Assembly (NCBI GenBank): GCA_902791335.1
Contig: CADAVL010000004.1
Location: forward strand, 1 to 35,710
DNA: 35,710 nucleotides
Origin: Oscillospiraceae bacterium
Lineage (GTDB): Bacteria; Bacillota; Clostridia; Oscillospirales; Acutalibacteraceae
Direction: 5' to 3'
The position numbers and the translations under genes are program-made. This document shows, piece after piece, positions 22,169 to 29,926 of the stretch; the stretch's first letter is position 1, and the number at the start of each line of letters is the position of its first letter. Below the pieces are notes generated by a model. That model saw only the letters and a list, made by a program, of their open reading frames with translations. It ran no database searches and was not told where the DNA came from.

Positions 22169-23587
22169 TCATTTGTCGGCTTTTTTGCCGTCTTTGATTT
22201 TGTCTTTATCTTTGGATTTTTCTTTGTCGCTGCCGGTTTCGTTCTCGCTTTCGTTCTCCGGCTGCGGCAGACGCTCGGCGCGGACTCTTTCAATGCGGCG
22301 GTCGTCCATTTCCTCCACCGAGAACCGGAAGCCCTCCGCTTCGATCACGGGGCGTTCGTCCTCCGTGGGAATGCGGCCCAGCTCCGACATAATAAAGCCG
22401 CCGATCGTGTCATACTCGCCGTCGGGAATGTTGATGCCCAGCACCTCGTTGACTTCTTCAATATCGGTCATGCCGTCGAAATTATAAAGATCGTCGTTCA
22501 CCTGCTGGACTTCTTCTTCCTCGTTGTCGTATTCGTCCTGCATATTGCCCACGATCGACTCCAAAAGATCCTCCATGGTGACAATGCCGGCTGTGGAACC
22601 GTATTCATCGGAAACAATCACCATTTGCAGGTGCTTTTCGGTCATTTCGTTGAAAAGGTCGCCGCAGCGCTTGGATTCGGGGATAAACACCGCCTCGCGC
22701 ATGATCTTGGAAATTTTAAAGTTGCCGGGAATCTGCTTGCCGATGTATTTCAGCAGGTCTTTCACATAGATGATACCAACGATATTGTCGATCTCATCTT
22801 CGTATACGGGAATTCTGGAATACCCCTCCGCCATGGCGGTTTTGATCACGTCTTCCAGGGAATCGTTGATCTCTACGCACTCAAGCTCGGTGCGGTGCGT
22901 CATCACGTCGGCGGCAACGATGTCGTCGAACTCGAAGATATTATTGATCATTTCCTTTTGGCTTTCCTCGATCACGCCTTTTTCCTCGCCGGCGTCAACC
23001 ATCATGCGGATCTCCTCCTCGGTGACGTTGTTTTGAGGGGCGTTGGGGTCAAAGCCGAAGCAACGCACCAAAAGGTTGGTGGAAGCCGACAAGAGCACAA
23101 CAAAGGGTTTTAATAAGGTCTTTAAAAAGATTAAAATGCCGACCACGCGAAAAGACACAGTCTCGGAGCACTGCATGGCAATTCTTTTGGGTACCAGCTC
23201 GCCGAGCACCAGTGAAAAATACGAAATGATCAGAGTGATCAGCACAAGCGAAACGCCGTCGAGCCACGCAGGGGTGGCGCTATAGTGGAGAAGCTCGGTC
23301 AGCTTTTGTGACAGCGGTCCGGAAAACGATTTGGCCGCCGACGCCGAAGCCAAAAATCCGGCCAGCGTAACGCCGATTTGAATGGTGGATAAAAATGCAG
23401 AAGGACTTTCGATCAGCTTCAGTACTTTTTTTGCTTTTTTGTGTCCGTCCTCCGCCATTTTTGCAAGTTTTGCGTCGTTCAGCGAGATCACGGCGATCTC
23501 ACTCATAGCAAAAAATGCGTTCAGAAGAATCAGAATAAAAAGCAGTACCAAGTTCAGAATAATTGATGTAGCAGGGTCAGGGTCCAT
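22169..23587 (-). CDS. CNNM/CorC (HlyC) family membrane protein
   Basis: A 472-residue protein with an N-terminal DUF21/CNNM transmembrane domain (about 1-190, starting ILNLVLLFILILLNAFFAMSE). A CBS pair follows (about 215-340; VMTHRTELECVEIN, YSRIPVYEDEIDNIVGI, VSDEYGSTAGIVTMEDLLE), then a CorC/HlyC C-terminal domain (about 355-440). The last 30 residues are highly charged (E/N/S then K/D). The family is linked to magnesium or sodium export and divalent metal homeostasis. The GELVPKRIA stretch is the family signature. The start at ATG 23587 follows GGAGAG. Its upstream side carries the 98/99-bp tandem array and element D. Older annotation as haemolysin is misleading. Confidence 0.93.
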   Translation of the reverse strand: MDPDPATSIILNLVLLFILILLNAFFAMSEIAVISLNDAKLAKMAEDGHKKAKKVLKLIESPSAFLSTIQIGVTLAGFLASASAAKSFSGPLSQKLTELLHYSATPAWLDGVSLVLITLIISYFSLVLGELVPKRIAMQCSETVSFRVVGILIFLKTLLKPFVVLLSASTNLLVRCFGFDPNAPQNNVTEEEIRMMVDAGEEKGVIEESQKEMINNIFEFDDIVAADVMTHRTELECVEINDSLEDVIKTAMAEGYSRIPVYEDEIDNIVGIIYVKDLLKYIGKQIPGNFKISKIMREAVFIPESKRCGDLFNEMTEKHLQMVIVSDEYGSTAGIVTMEDLLESIVGNMQDEYDNEEEEVQQVNDDLYNFDGMTDIEEVNEVLGINIPDGEYDTIGGFIMSELGRIPTEDERPVIEAEGFRFSVEEMDDRRIERVRAERLPQPENESENETGSDKEKSKDKDKIKDGKKADK

Positions 23588-23756
23588 TTGTATTTGTTCT
23601 CTCCAATCAGAATAAATTTGCCACTGAACTTCAAAGTCCTGCGGCAGATAAAATATGGTCGGCGCTTTTAAGCTGCAAGCTTCAGCGCCAAGAGCGCGGT
23701 GTATCGGAAATTACACCGTTACTACATATAATATATTGAAATCCCCGTTTTGTCAA

Positions 23757-24166
23757 GCGGTCAGAAGACCGCTTTTGTTTTTGCAGAATTGCAGCACGAA
23801 CTGAGTGGTTGCAAAAAGGCCTGGGAAAGGCCGACGTGCGGACAGAGAAAATTTTGCGGTCAGAAGACCGCTTTTGTTTTTGCAGTTTCGCGGCACGAAC
23901 TGAGCGGCTGCAAAAAGCTGAGGAAAGGCCGACGTGCGGACAGAGAAAATTTTGCGGTCAGAAGACCGCTTGGGGTTTTGCAGTTTTGCGGCACGAACTG
24001 AGTGGTTGCAAAAAGGCCGGGGAAAAGCCGAACTGCGGACAGAGAAAATTTTGCGGTTAGAAGACCGCTTTTGTTTTTGCAGTTTCGCGGCACGAACCGA
24101 GCGGCTGCAAAAAGCCGGGGAGAATCCGAACTGCGGACAGGGTGGACTTTGCGGTTTGCTGAATGC
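23757..24166. repeat. Tandem array of 98/99-bp units
   Basis: Four full units start at 23757, 23856, 23954 and 24053 (GCGGTCAGAAGACCGC), and a decaying fifth begins at 24151. Spacings are 99, 98, 99 and 98 bp, so no reading frame is conserved and the array is not coding. Each unit holds a hairpin GCGGTC-AGAA-GACCGC followed in units 1, 2 and 4 by TTTTGTTTTT, which resembles an intrinsic terminator on the plus strand, then TTTTTGCAG..CTGCAAAAA. In unit 4 the stem keeps pairing through a C-to-T change (G-U). There are no spacers, so it is not a CRISPR array. Confidence 0.88.
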
Positions 24167-24173
24167 CCGGTAC

Positions 24174-24361
24174 GCGCCCGCGCGCCGCCGGCCGAAATCC
24201 TTTCGGCCGGCGGCAAAGCCCCCCGCTCGGGGGGACGGCGCACTTTTTTTAAAAAGTCGGAACAGACCCTGCCGCGGCAGCAGGCTGCTGAAATTTTGGA
24301 GCGGGGGCTTTTTTCGCCGATGATCCGAGCGCACCGCTCGGATCATCGGCGGCGCGGGCGC
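24174..24361. repeat. Four-way-junction element D
   Basis: Outer stem GCGCCCGCGC (24174-24183) with 24352-24361. Hairpin 1 (24184-24214) is a 14-bp perfect stem starting GCCGCCGGCCGAAA. Hairpin 2 (24215-24311) closes with AAAGCCCCC..GGGGGCTTT and contains smaller stems. Hairpin 3 is a 15-bp perfect stem, CGCCGATGATCCGAG (24315-24351). It directly follows the tandem array, between divergent genes. The remaining 290 bp to the PFOR promoter show no gene. Confidence 0.87.
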
Positions 24362-24651
24362 ACGTTGACAGCGCAATTCAGAAAGAGCCCGCGTATTTTT
24401 CGCAGCGACTTTTTGCGGATTTTTTCCGGCAATGATTTTCAATGGCTTTTTTCAGCAGCGCGTTTTGTCGTGGTAAACTGCGACAGCGCCGCGTTTTTGC
24501 GACCACAGACGGAGCGTCTTTTTGGCGTTTTTAAAAATCTTCGAAAAGAACAAAAACCGCCCGATCGGTCAAAATTTCAAAAAGTTGACTTTATTAATCG
24601 GAATTAACACAAATTTTACGAATTATTTCTAAATTTAGATGAATTTGTTTA

Positions 24652-24680
24652 TTTACATCTTGTAAAGAAAGTGCTATTAT
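24652..24680 (+). promoter_or_regulatory. PFOR promoter with palindromic -35 region
   Basis: TTTACA (24652-24657), a 17-bp spacer and extended -10 TGCTATTAT (TATTAT 24675-24680). The perfect palindrome TTTACA-TCT-TGTAAA (24652-24666) covers the -35 and could be an operator. Confidence 0.7.
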
Positions 24681-24737
24681 ATAAGATGTGACAAAATATA
24701 TTGTCCCCGATGAAAACTTTTTAGGAGGAAAAATTTC

Positions 24738-27700
24738 ATGGCAAGACAAATGAAAACCATGGACGGTAACAACGCTGCTGCACACGTTTCCTATGCGTTT
24801 ACAGAAGTTGCGGGCATTTACCCGATTACCCCGTCCAGCCCGATGGCCGACTATGTTGATCAGTGGTCTGCAAAGGGTCTTAAAAACATTTTCGGCACCA
24901 CTGTAAAGGTTGCTGAAATGGAATCCGAAGCCGGTGCTTCCGGTACCGTTCACGGCTCTTTGGCCGCCGGTGCCCTCACCACCACCTACACTGCATCTCA
25001 GGGTCTTCTTCTGATGATCCCGAACATGTACAAAATTGCAGGTGAATTACTTCCGGCCGTATTCCACGTATCCGCCCGCTGCGTTGCGTCCCACGCGCTG
25101 AACATTTTCGGCGATCATTCCGACGTTTACGCCTGTCGCCAGACCGGCTTTGCCATGCTGGCTGAAACCAACCCGCAGGAGGTTATGGACCTCGGCGCCG
25201 TTGCTCACCTTGCCGCAATTAAGGGCCGCGTTCCGTTTATCAACTTCTTTGACGGTTTCCGCACCTCTCACGAAATTCAGAAGATCGAAGTCTGGGATTA
25301 TGAGGACTTAAAAGAAATGTGCGACATGGACGCTGTGGAAGCGTTCCGCAAGCGCGCGCTCAATCCGGAGCATCCGGTCATGCGCGGTTCTCATGAAAAC
25401 GGAGATATCTTCTTCCAGCACCGCGAGGCCTGCAACGAATATTACGACGCAGTGCCCGGCATTGTGGAAGAATATATGAACAAGGTAAACGACAAGCTCG
25501 GAACCGATTACAAGCTCTTCAACTACTATGGCGCACCCGATGCCGATCGCGTAATCGTTGCAATGGGTTCGATTTGCGACGTTGCTGAAGAAGTTATCGA
25601 CTACCTCACCGCTATGGGTCAGAAGGTCGGTCTTGTAAAGGTTCGTTTGTATCGTCCGTTTGTTGCCGAAAAGCTGAAAGAAGCTTTGCCGGATACTGTG
25701 AAAAAGATTGCTGTTCTCGACAGAACCAAAGAGCCCGGTTCTCTCGGCGAGCCGCTTTATATGGATGTTGTTACCGCACTGGCAACCCAGGGCGTTCAGG
25801 CAAAGGTGATCGGCGGCCGTTACGGCCTTGGTTCCAAAGACACTCCGCCGAGCAGCGTCTTTGCGGTATACGAGGAGCTTTCAAAGGACGAGCCGAAGCA
25901 CCAGTTTACCATTGGTATCAACGACGACGTTACCAACCTTTCTCTTTGCGAGAAGGAAGCGCCGAACACGGCAGCAGAAGGCACCATTGAGTGCAAGTTC
26001 TGGGGTCTCGGCGGCGACGGTACCGTTGGTGCAAACAAAAACTCCATTAAAATCATCGGCGACCATACCGATAAATATGTTCAGGCATACTTCCAGTATG
26101 ACTCCAAGAAAACCGGCGGTATCACCATTTCTCACCTGAGATTCGGCGATAAGCCCATTAAGAGCCCCTATTATATCAACAAGGCTGACTTTGTTGCCTG
26201 CCACAACCCGTCTTATGTGACCAAGGGTTACAAGATGGTCAACGATGTAAAGCCCGGCGGCGTGTTCATGATCAACTGTCAGTGGACGCCCGAAGAGCTG
26301 AATCATCATATGCCGGCAGAGGCCAAGCGTATTATTGCCAAGAACAACATTCAGCTTTACACCATTAACGCCATTGACCTGGCTGCACAGATCGGAATGG
26401 GCAAGCGCACCAACACCATTTTGCAGTCTGCTTTCTTCACGCTGGCAAAGATCATGCCGCAGGAAGATGCCATTAAATACATGAAAGAAAAAGCCGAAGT
26501 TTCTTACATGAAGAAGGGCAAAGACGTTGTTGAAATGAACTGGAAGGCCATTGACGCCGGTGCGACCGCTTTTGTGAAGATCGACGTTCCGGCCGACTGG
26601 GCTGACGCGAAAGACGCCGACAAGGCGCCCGAAATTGCCGACACCAAGCTTGGCAAGATGGTGAAAAACATCATGGAGCCGGTTGGCCTGATGGACGGCG
26701 ACAGCCTGCCTGTTTCCGCTTTCGTGGATCACGTGGACGGCACCTTTGAGCAGGGCGCTTCCGCTTTTGAAAAACGCGGCGTTGCCGTAATGGTTCCGGA
26801 ATGGAACAACGAAACCTGTGCGAAATGTAACAAGTGCTCGTTCGTTTGCCCGCACGCAACCATTCGTCCGTTCGCCCTTTCCGATGAGGAAGTAAAGAAC
26901 GCGCCTGAAAACATGAAGGTTGCTCCGAAGCCGATCGTTAAGACCGACTACAAATACACCCTCGCCATTTCTCCGCTGGATTGTATGGGCTGCGGCGTTT
27001 GCGTTGGCGAATGCCCGACCAATTCCTTGAAAATGGTTCCGAGCGAATCTCAGCTCAAAGAGCAGGATGTATTCGATTACTGCGTGGACAAGGTTACCGT
27101 AAAGCCGGAAACCGTTGCAGTGTCCAACGTAATTTCCAGCCAGTACAAGAAGCCGCTGCTTGAGTTCTCCGGCTCCTGCGCAGGCTGCGCCGAAACCTCT
27201 TATGCGCGCTTGATCACGCAGCTGTTCGGCGACAGAATGTATATTTCCAACGCTACCGGTTGTTCTTCTATCTGGGGCGGTCCTGCCGCTACTTCTCCGT
27301 ACACCGTTGACAAAAACGGCCACGGTCCGGCTTGGGCAAACTCCCTGTTTGAAGACAACGCCGAGCACGGCTACGGTATGTACCTCGGTCAGAAAGCCAT
27401 TCGCGGCCGTCTGATCGACGAAGTAAAAGAGATCGTCGCTTCCGACAAGCCCTCTGACGAAGTCAAGGCTGCCGCGAAAGAATATCTTGACACCGTGGAC
27501 AACGGCAAGCTGAACGGCGAAAAGGCCGACAAGCTGGTTGCCGCTTTGGAAAAAGCCAATGCCGACTGCCCGATCTGCCGCGATGTGCTGCAGCACAAGG
27601 AGTACCTCTCCAAAAAGTCTGTTTGGATCTTCGGCGGCGACGGCTGGGCCTATGATATCGGTTTCGGCGGCCTCGATCACGTGCTTGCAACCGGCGAGGA

Positions 27701-28274
27701 CGTAAATGTGATGGTATTCGATACCGAGGTTTACTCCAACACCGGCGGACAGGCTTCCAAGGCTTCCAACATCGGTCAGGTTGCACAGTTTGCAGCCGCC
27801 GGTAAGACTATTGCCAAGAAGTCGCTGGCTGAGATTGCTATGTCTTACGGCTATATCTACGTTGCTCAGATCGCTATGGGCGCCAACATGAATCAGACCC
27901 TAAAGGCCATGGAAGAAGCTGAGGCTTATCCGGGTCCGTCGCTTATTATCGGCTACGCTCCGTGCGAAATGCACAGCATTAAGGGCGGCATGGTGAACTG
28001 TCAGAAAGAAATGCGCAGAGCGGTTGACTGCGGGTACTGGAATATGTTCCGCTTCAATCCGGCCTTGAAGGCGGAGGGAAAGAACCCCTTCACCATGGAC
28101 AGCAAGGCTCCGACCGCCAGCTATCAGGACTTCATCATGAACGAAGCCAGATATTCTTCTTTGACCCGTTCGTTCCCCGAGCGCGCCAAGGAGCTGTTCG
28201 AGAAGGCTGAAAAGACCTCTGTTGAGCGTTACAATCACCTGCTTCGTTTGGGCGAGCTGTACGGCAACAAATAA
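24738..28274 (+). CDS. nifJ: Pyruvate:ferredoxin (flavodoxin) oxidoreductase, single-chain
   Basis: Thiamine-diphosphate and iron-sulfur enzyme that oxidatively decarboxylates pyruvate to acetyl-CoA and CO2 while reducing ferredoxin, in the cytoplasm. The 1178-residue length is typical. Domain I opens with AFTEVAGIYPITPSSPMAD. The 8Fe ferredoxin domain has ETCAKCNKCSFVCP (about 691-704) and DCMGCGVCVGECP (about 748-760). Further cluster cysteines are in GSCAGCAETSYARL (about 811-824) and NATGCSSIWGG. The thiamine site is GGDGWAYDIGFGG (about 965) and NTGGQASKAS. The ATG at 24738 follows AGGAGG. Transcribed alone from a good promoter with a terminator at 28347-28416. It anchors the fermentation gene block. 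Confidence 0.98.
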   Translation: MARQMKTMDGNNAAAHVSYAFTEVAGIYPITPSSPMADYVDQWSAKGLKNIFGTTVKVAEMESEAGASGTVHGSLAAGALTTTYTASQGLLLMIPNMYKIAGELLPAVFHVSARCVASHALNIFGDHSDVYACRQTGFAMLAETNPQEVMDLGAVAHLAAIKGRVPFINFFDGFRTSHEIQKIEVWDYEDLKEMCDMDAVEAFRKRALNPEHPVMRGSHENGDIFFQHREACNEYYDAVPGIVEEYMNKVNDKLGTDYKLFNYYGAPDADRVIVAMGSICDVAEEVIDYLTAMGQKVGLVKVRLYRPFVAEKLKEALPDTVKKIAVLDRTKEPGSLGEPLYMDVVTALATQGVQAKVIGGRYGLGSKDTPPSSVFAVYEELSKDEPKHQFTIGINDDVTNLSLCEKEAPNTAAEGTIECKFWGLGGDGTVGANKNSIKIIGDHTDKYVQAYFQYDSKKTGGITISHLRFGDKPIKSPYYINKADFVACHNPSYVTKGYKMVNDVKPGGVFMINCQWTPEELNHHMPAEAKRIIAKNNIQLYTINAIDLAAQIGMGKRTNTILQSAFFTLAKIMPQEDAIKYMKEKAEVSYMKKGKDVVEMNWKAIDAGATAFVKIDVPADWADAKDADKAPEIADTKLGKMVKNIMEPVGLMDGDSLPVSAFVDHVDGTFEQGASAFEKRGVAVMVPEWNNETCAKCNKCSFVCPHATIRPFALSDEEVKNAPENMKVAPKPIVKTDYKYTLAISPLDCMGCGVCVGECPTNSLKMVPSESQLKEQDVFDYCVDKVTVKPETVAVSNVISSQYKKPLLEFSGSCAGCAETSYARLITQLFGDRMYISNATGCSSIWGGPAATSPYTVDKNGHGPAWANSLFEDNAEHGYGMYLGQKAIRGRLIDEVKEIVASDKPSDEVKAAAKEYLDTVDNGKLNGEKADKLVAALEKANADCPICRDVLQHKEYLSKKSVWIFGGDGWAYDIGFGGLDHVLATGEDVNVMVFDTEVYSNTGGQASKASNIGQVAQFAAAGKTIAKKSLAEIAMSYGYIYVAQIAMGANMNQTLKAMEEAEAYPGPSLIIGYAPCEMHSIKGGMVNCQKEMRRAVDCGYWNMFRFNPALKAEGKNPFTMDSKAPTASYQDFIMNEARYSSLTRSFPERAKELFEKAEKTSVERYNHLLRLGELYGNK

Positions 28275-28346
28275 AGTGATTTAAAGCTTTATTGAACGGT
28301 CTTTTTAAAGGCTGTCAGCTTTTAAAAAGCGAGTCTCGAAATTTTT

Positions 28347-28416
28347 AAAAACCGCAGTTTTGGAAGAACGGAACGAAAAAGGTTCCCGACCTCCTTGACT
28401 GCGGTTTTGTTTTTTG
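28347..28416 (+). terminator. PFOR terminator
   Basis: AAAACCGCAGT pairs with ACTGCGGTTTT (right arm ending near 28408), enclosing a smaller GGAAC..GTTCC hairpin, then TGTTTTTTGTG. Another branched terminator shape. Confidence 0.8.
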
Positions 28417-28529
28417 TGTTTGGTATTCAATTTTTGCAGTTGGCATTTATTTTTTAAATTTTTTGCGCGTGGCGCGGGTTTTCTTTTTTTGTTCTGCGGC
28501 AGATTGGGTTCCTTATTTTTTGGAGGGTT

Positions 28530-28705
28530 GCGGCGCGGCAGTGGCGGAAACGGTGGCTGGGGGTCGGCAGGAAAACGGTCGCCGCAAAAAAACGCGGCGG
28601 TGGCAGAAACGGTGTGGCCGTTGCAAAAAGAACGCGGTGGCTGCAGAAACGCGGCCGAACGGTGCAGCGTGCAGTGGCTGTAAAAGACTTGGCTGTTAAG
28701 AAAAA
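28530..28705. repeat. Degenerate GTGGCnGAAACG-type repeats
   Basis: Several diverged copies of a GTGGCNGAAACGG motif (for example near 28540, 28600 and 28640), alternating with CGGTCGCCGCAAAAA-like pieces. They lie between the PFOR terminator and element E. No gene is supported here; the frames present have skewed Arg/Lys/Ala composition and no Shine-Dalgarno. Confidence 0.4.
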
Positions 28706-28763
28706 GGTGCAGTGGCCGCCGGCAGGGGTTTGTTTGGCGCGGCGCTCTCCCGGAAACCAGCAG

Positions 28764-28952
28764 GGTGCGCGCTCGCGCCGCCGCCGAAAGGCGGCGGCAA
28801 AGCCAAAGCCCCGGCGCGGATTTTCGGGGAAATTTCGGCTCGGGCAAATAAGGGGGGCTTTGCAGTGGACTTATATCGGCGACGGGTGGGGGCTTTGGCT
28901 TTGTTCGTCCGAAATCCCCAAAGGGGGGATTTCGGACGCGCGAGCGCGCACC
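28764..28952. repeat. Four-way-junction element E
   Basis: Outer stem GGTGCGCGCTCGCGC (28764-28778) with 28938-28952, perfect over 15 bp. Hairpin 1 is GCCGCCGCC-GAAA-GGCGGCGGC (28777-28798), so two base pairs can be exchanged between it and the outer stem. Hairpin 2 (28799-28902) closes with a perfect 14-bp stem starting AAAGCCAAAGCCCC. Hairpin 3 is GTCCGAAATCCCC with its complement (28907-28937). CTTTTTGC follows the right arm. Confidence 0.88.
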
Positions 28953-29048
28953 TTTTTGCAGCAACTTCAAAGCGCCGCAAAATCCCACAAAGCTGTGCGG
29001 CGGCCGACCGCCCTCCATATAAAAACTGTGCGTCATTTTCCACCATTT

Positions 29049-29077
29049 TTGTTTTAACAAAATATTTGCGTTAAAAT
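29049..29077 (+). promoter_or_regulatory. Promoter of the ribbon-helix-helix gene
   Basis: TTGTTT (29049-29054), a 17-bp spacer and TAAAAT (29072-29077). A palindrome-like TTTTGTTTTAACAAAA overlaps the -35 and may be an operator. Confidence 0.5.
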
Positions 29078-29108
29078 AGGATTACAGCAACGAAACAGAG
29101 GCGGCAAA

Positions 29109-29297
29109 ATGAAAGATCCGATACTGCGATACACATTAAGAGTAGACCGGGAATTATTCAAAAAATTTCGTTACGTGGCCGAGGCGGACGCTCGTTCTGC
29201 CAACCGCGACATCGAGCAGTATTTAAAAAAGCGCGTGAAAGAATACGAAGCGCAGAACGGCGCAATTCTGCCGGAGCATGACGACAACACAAATTAA
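29109..29297 (+). CDS. Small Arc-type ribbon-helix-helix protein
   Basis: A 62-residue protein. The strand YTLRVDRELFKKFRYVAE and the two helices around ARSANRDIEQYLKKRVKEYE match the Arc/MetJ-like ribbon-helix-helix fold, followed by an acidic tail. Such proteins bind DNA as dimers. The ATG at 29109 follows AGAGGCGG. It has its own promoter and terminator (29343-29388) and no toxin gene next to it, so an antitoxin role is not supported. It may regulate neighbouring metabolic genes or distant targets. Short length limits certainty, but the expression signals are good. Confidence 0.8.
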   Translation: MKDPILRYTLRVDRELFKKFRYVAEADARSANRDIEQYLKKRVKEYEAQNGAILPEHDDNTN

Positions 29298-29342
29298 AAG
29301 ATCAAGCACATTTTAGGCGATGATTGTCATTTAAAAAAGCAA

Positions 29343-29393
29343 AAAAGCCACCGCCCAATCGGAAAGTTCCGTTTGCGCGGCGGCTTTTAAATT
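29343..29393 (+). terminator. Terminator of the ribbon-helix-helix gene
   Basis: AAAAGCCACCGC (29343-29354) pairs with GCGGCGGCTTTT (29377-29388) with one mismatch, enclosing CGGA-AAGT-TCCG. Confidence 0.75.
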
Positions 29394-29530
29394 TAAAAAA
29401 ATGTGAAAAATCGGAGATAGTTATACCTGCGGTGTAGAAAATCATACATTGGGAAATACTGTTGTCATTTAAAACGTCATAATCAATATGGTATATCAAT
29501 GCTGTAATAAGAGCCATATTGCAAAAGCAT

Positions 29531-29568
29531 TTTACAAACCACTGCGCTGAGTGTTAAAATATTAACAA
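29531..29568 (+). promoter_or_regulatory. adh promoter with Rex-like operator
   Basis: TTTACA (29531-29536), an 18-bp spacer and TAAAAT (29555-29560). The -10 lies inside the inverted repeat TGTTAAAATATTAACA (29552-29567), which matches the clostridial Rex consensus TTGTTAANNNNTTAACAA at all but the first base. Rex senses NADH/NAD+ and commonly controls alcohol dehydrogenases, so this fits the downstream gene. Confidence 0.65.
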
Positions 29569-29593
29569 AGAAAGGCAACACCGTCCGAAAAAC

Positions 29594-29843
29594 CGGAATT
29601 AAAGTTTTTCGAGGCCGGACAATTTGCCGCAAAAGCGGTCGGAATTAAAGTCGTTTTCTCCACGCATGACACTTTTATGTTTCTTTTCCATTAGTTCGGG
29701 CGCGAACCACCATACTGGTTCAATGCTCGTTCTCTTTAAAAGATTCCGACGTTTCTGTGCGAGATCCCCACAAAAAAGACAGGCACTGTTTTGCACGCGG
29801 TTTTTGGCTTTTTTGAGATCAACTCCGTGCGAAGTCCCCACAA
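29594..29843 (+). repeat. Paired direct repeats in the long adh leader
   Basis: The roughly 360-nt leader holds two repeat pairs: CGGAATTAAAGT at 29594-29605 and 29640-29651, and GTGCGAGATCCCCACAA (29757-29773) with GTGCGAAGTCCCCACAA (29827-29843, 70 bp apart). A small hairpin CGAAAAAC..GTTTTTCG lies near 29585-29611. No known riboswitch consensus was recognised. An 80-codon frame on the minus strand has no Shine-Dalgarno. Confidence 0.5.
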
Positions 29844-29926
29844 CGCAGGAGAAAAAAGTTCGGCCAAGAAAAATTTTAATATCGGCTTTTCGGACGGGGA
29901 AGCCTGTAAAAAAGGAGATTTTAACT

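Noticed and set aside
23757..24166. Repeat array considered as a CRISPR
   Set aside because: Whole 98/99-bp units are alike with no unique spacers, and there are no cas genes; it is a plain tandem repeat.
23753..24442. 229-codon minus-strand frame with a repeated amino-acid pattern
   Set aside because: The frame crosses units of alternating 98 and 99 bp, so the repeat is not in register; there is no Shine-Dalgarno and it runs into element D.
25881..27680. 599-codon minus-strand frame inside the PFOR gene
   Set aside because: It is the antisense shadow of a strongly supported coding sequence with full PFOR motifs.
29049..29064. Rex site upstream of the ribbon-helix-helix gene
   Set aside because: TTTTGTTTTAACAAAA lacks the TTAA half-site spacing of the Rex consensus.
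29599..29841. 80-codon minus-strand frame upstream of adh
   Set aside because: GTG start without a Shine-Dalgarno, no recognisable domain, and it lies in the adh leader on the opposite strand.
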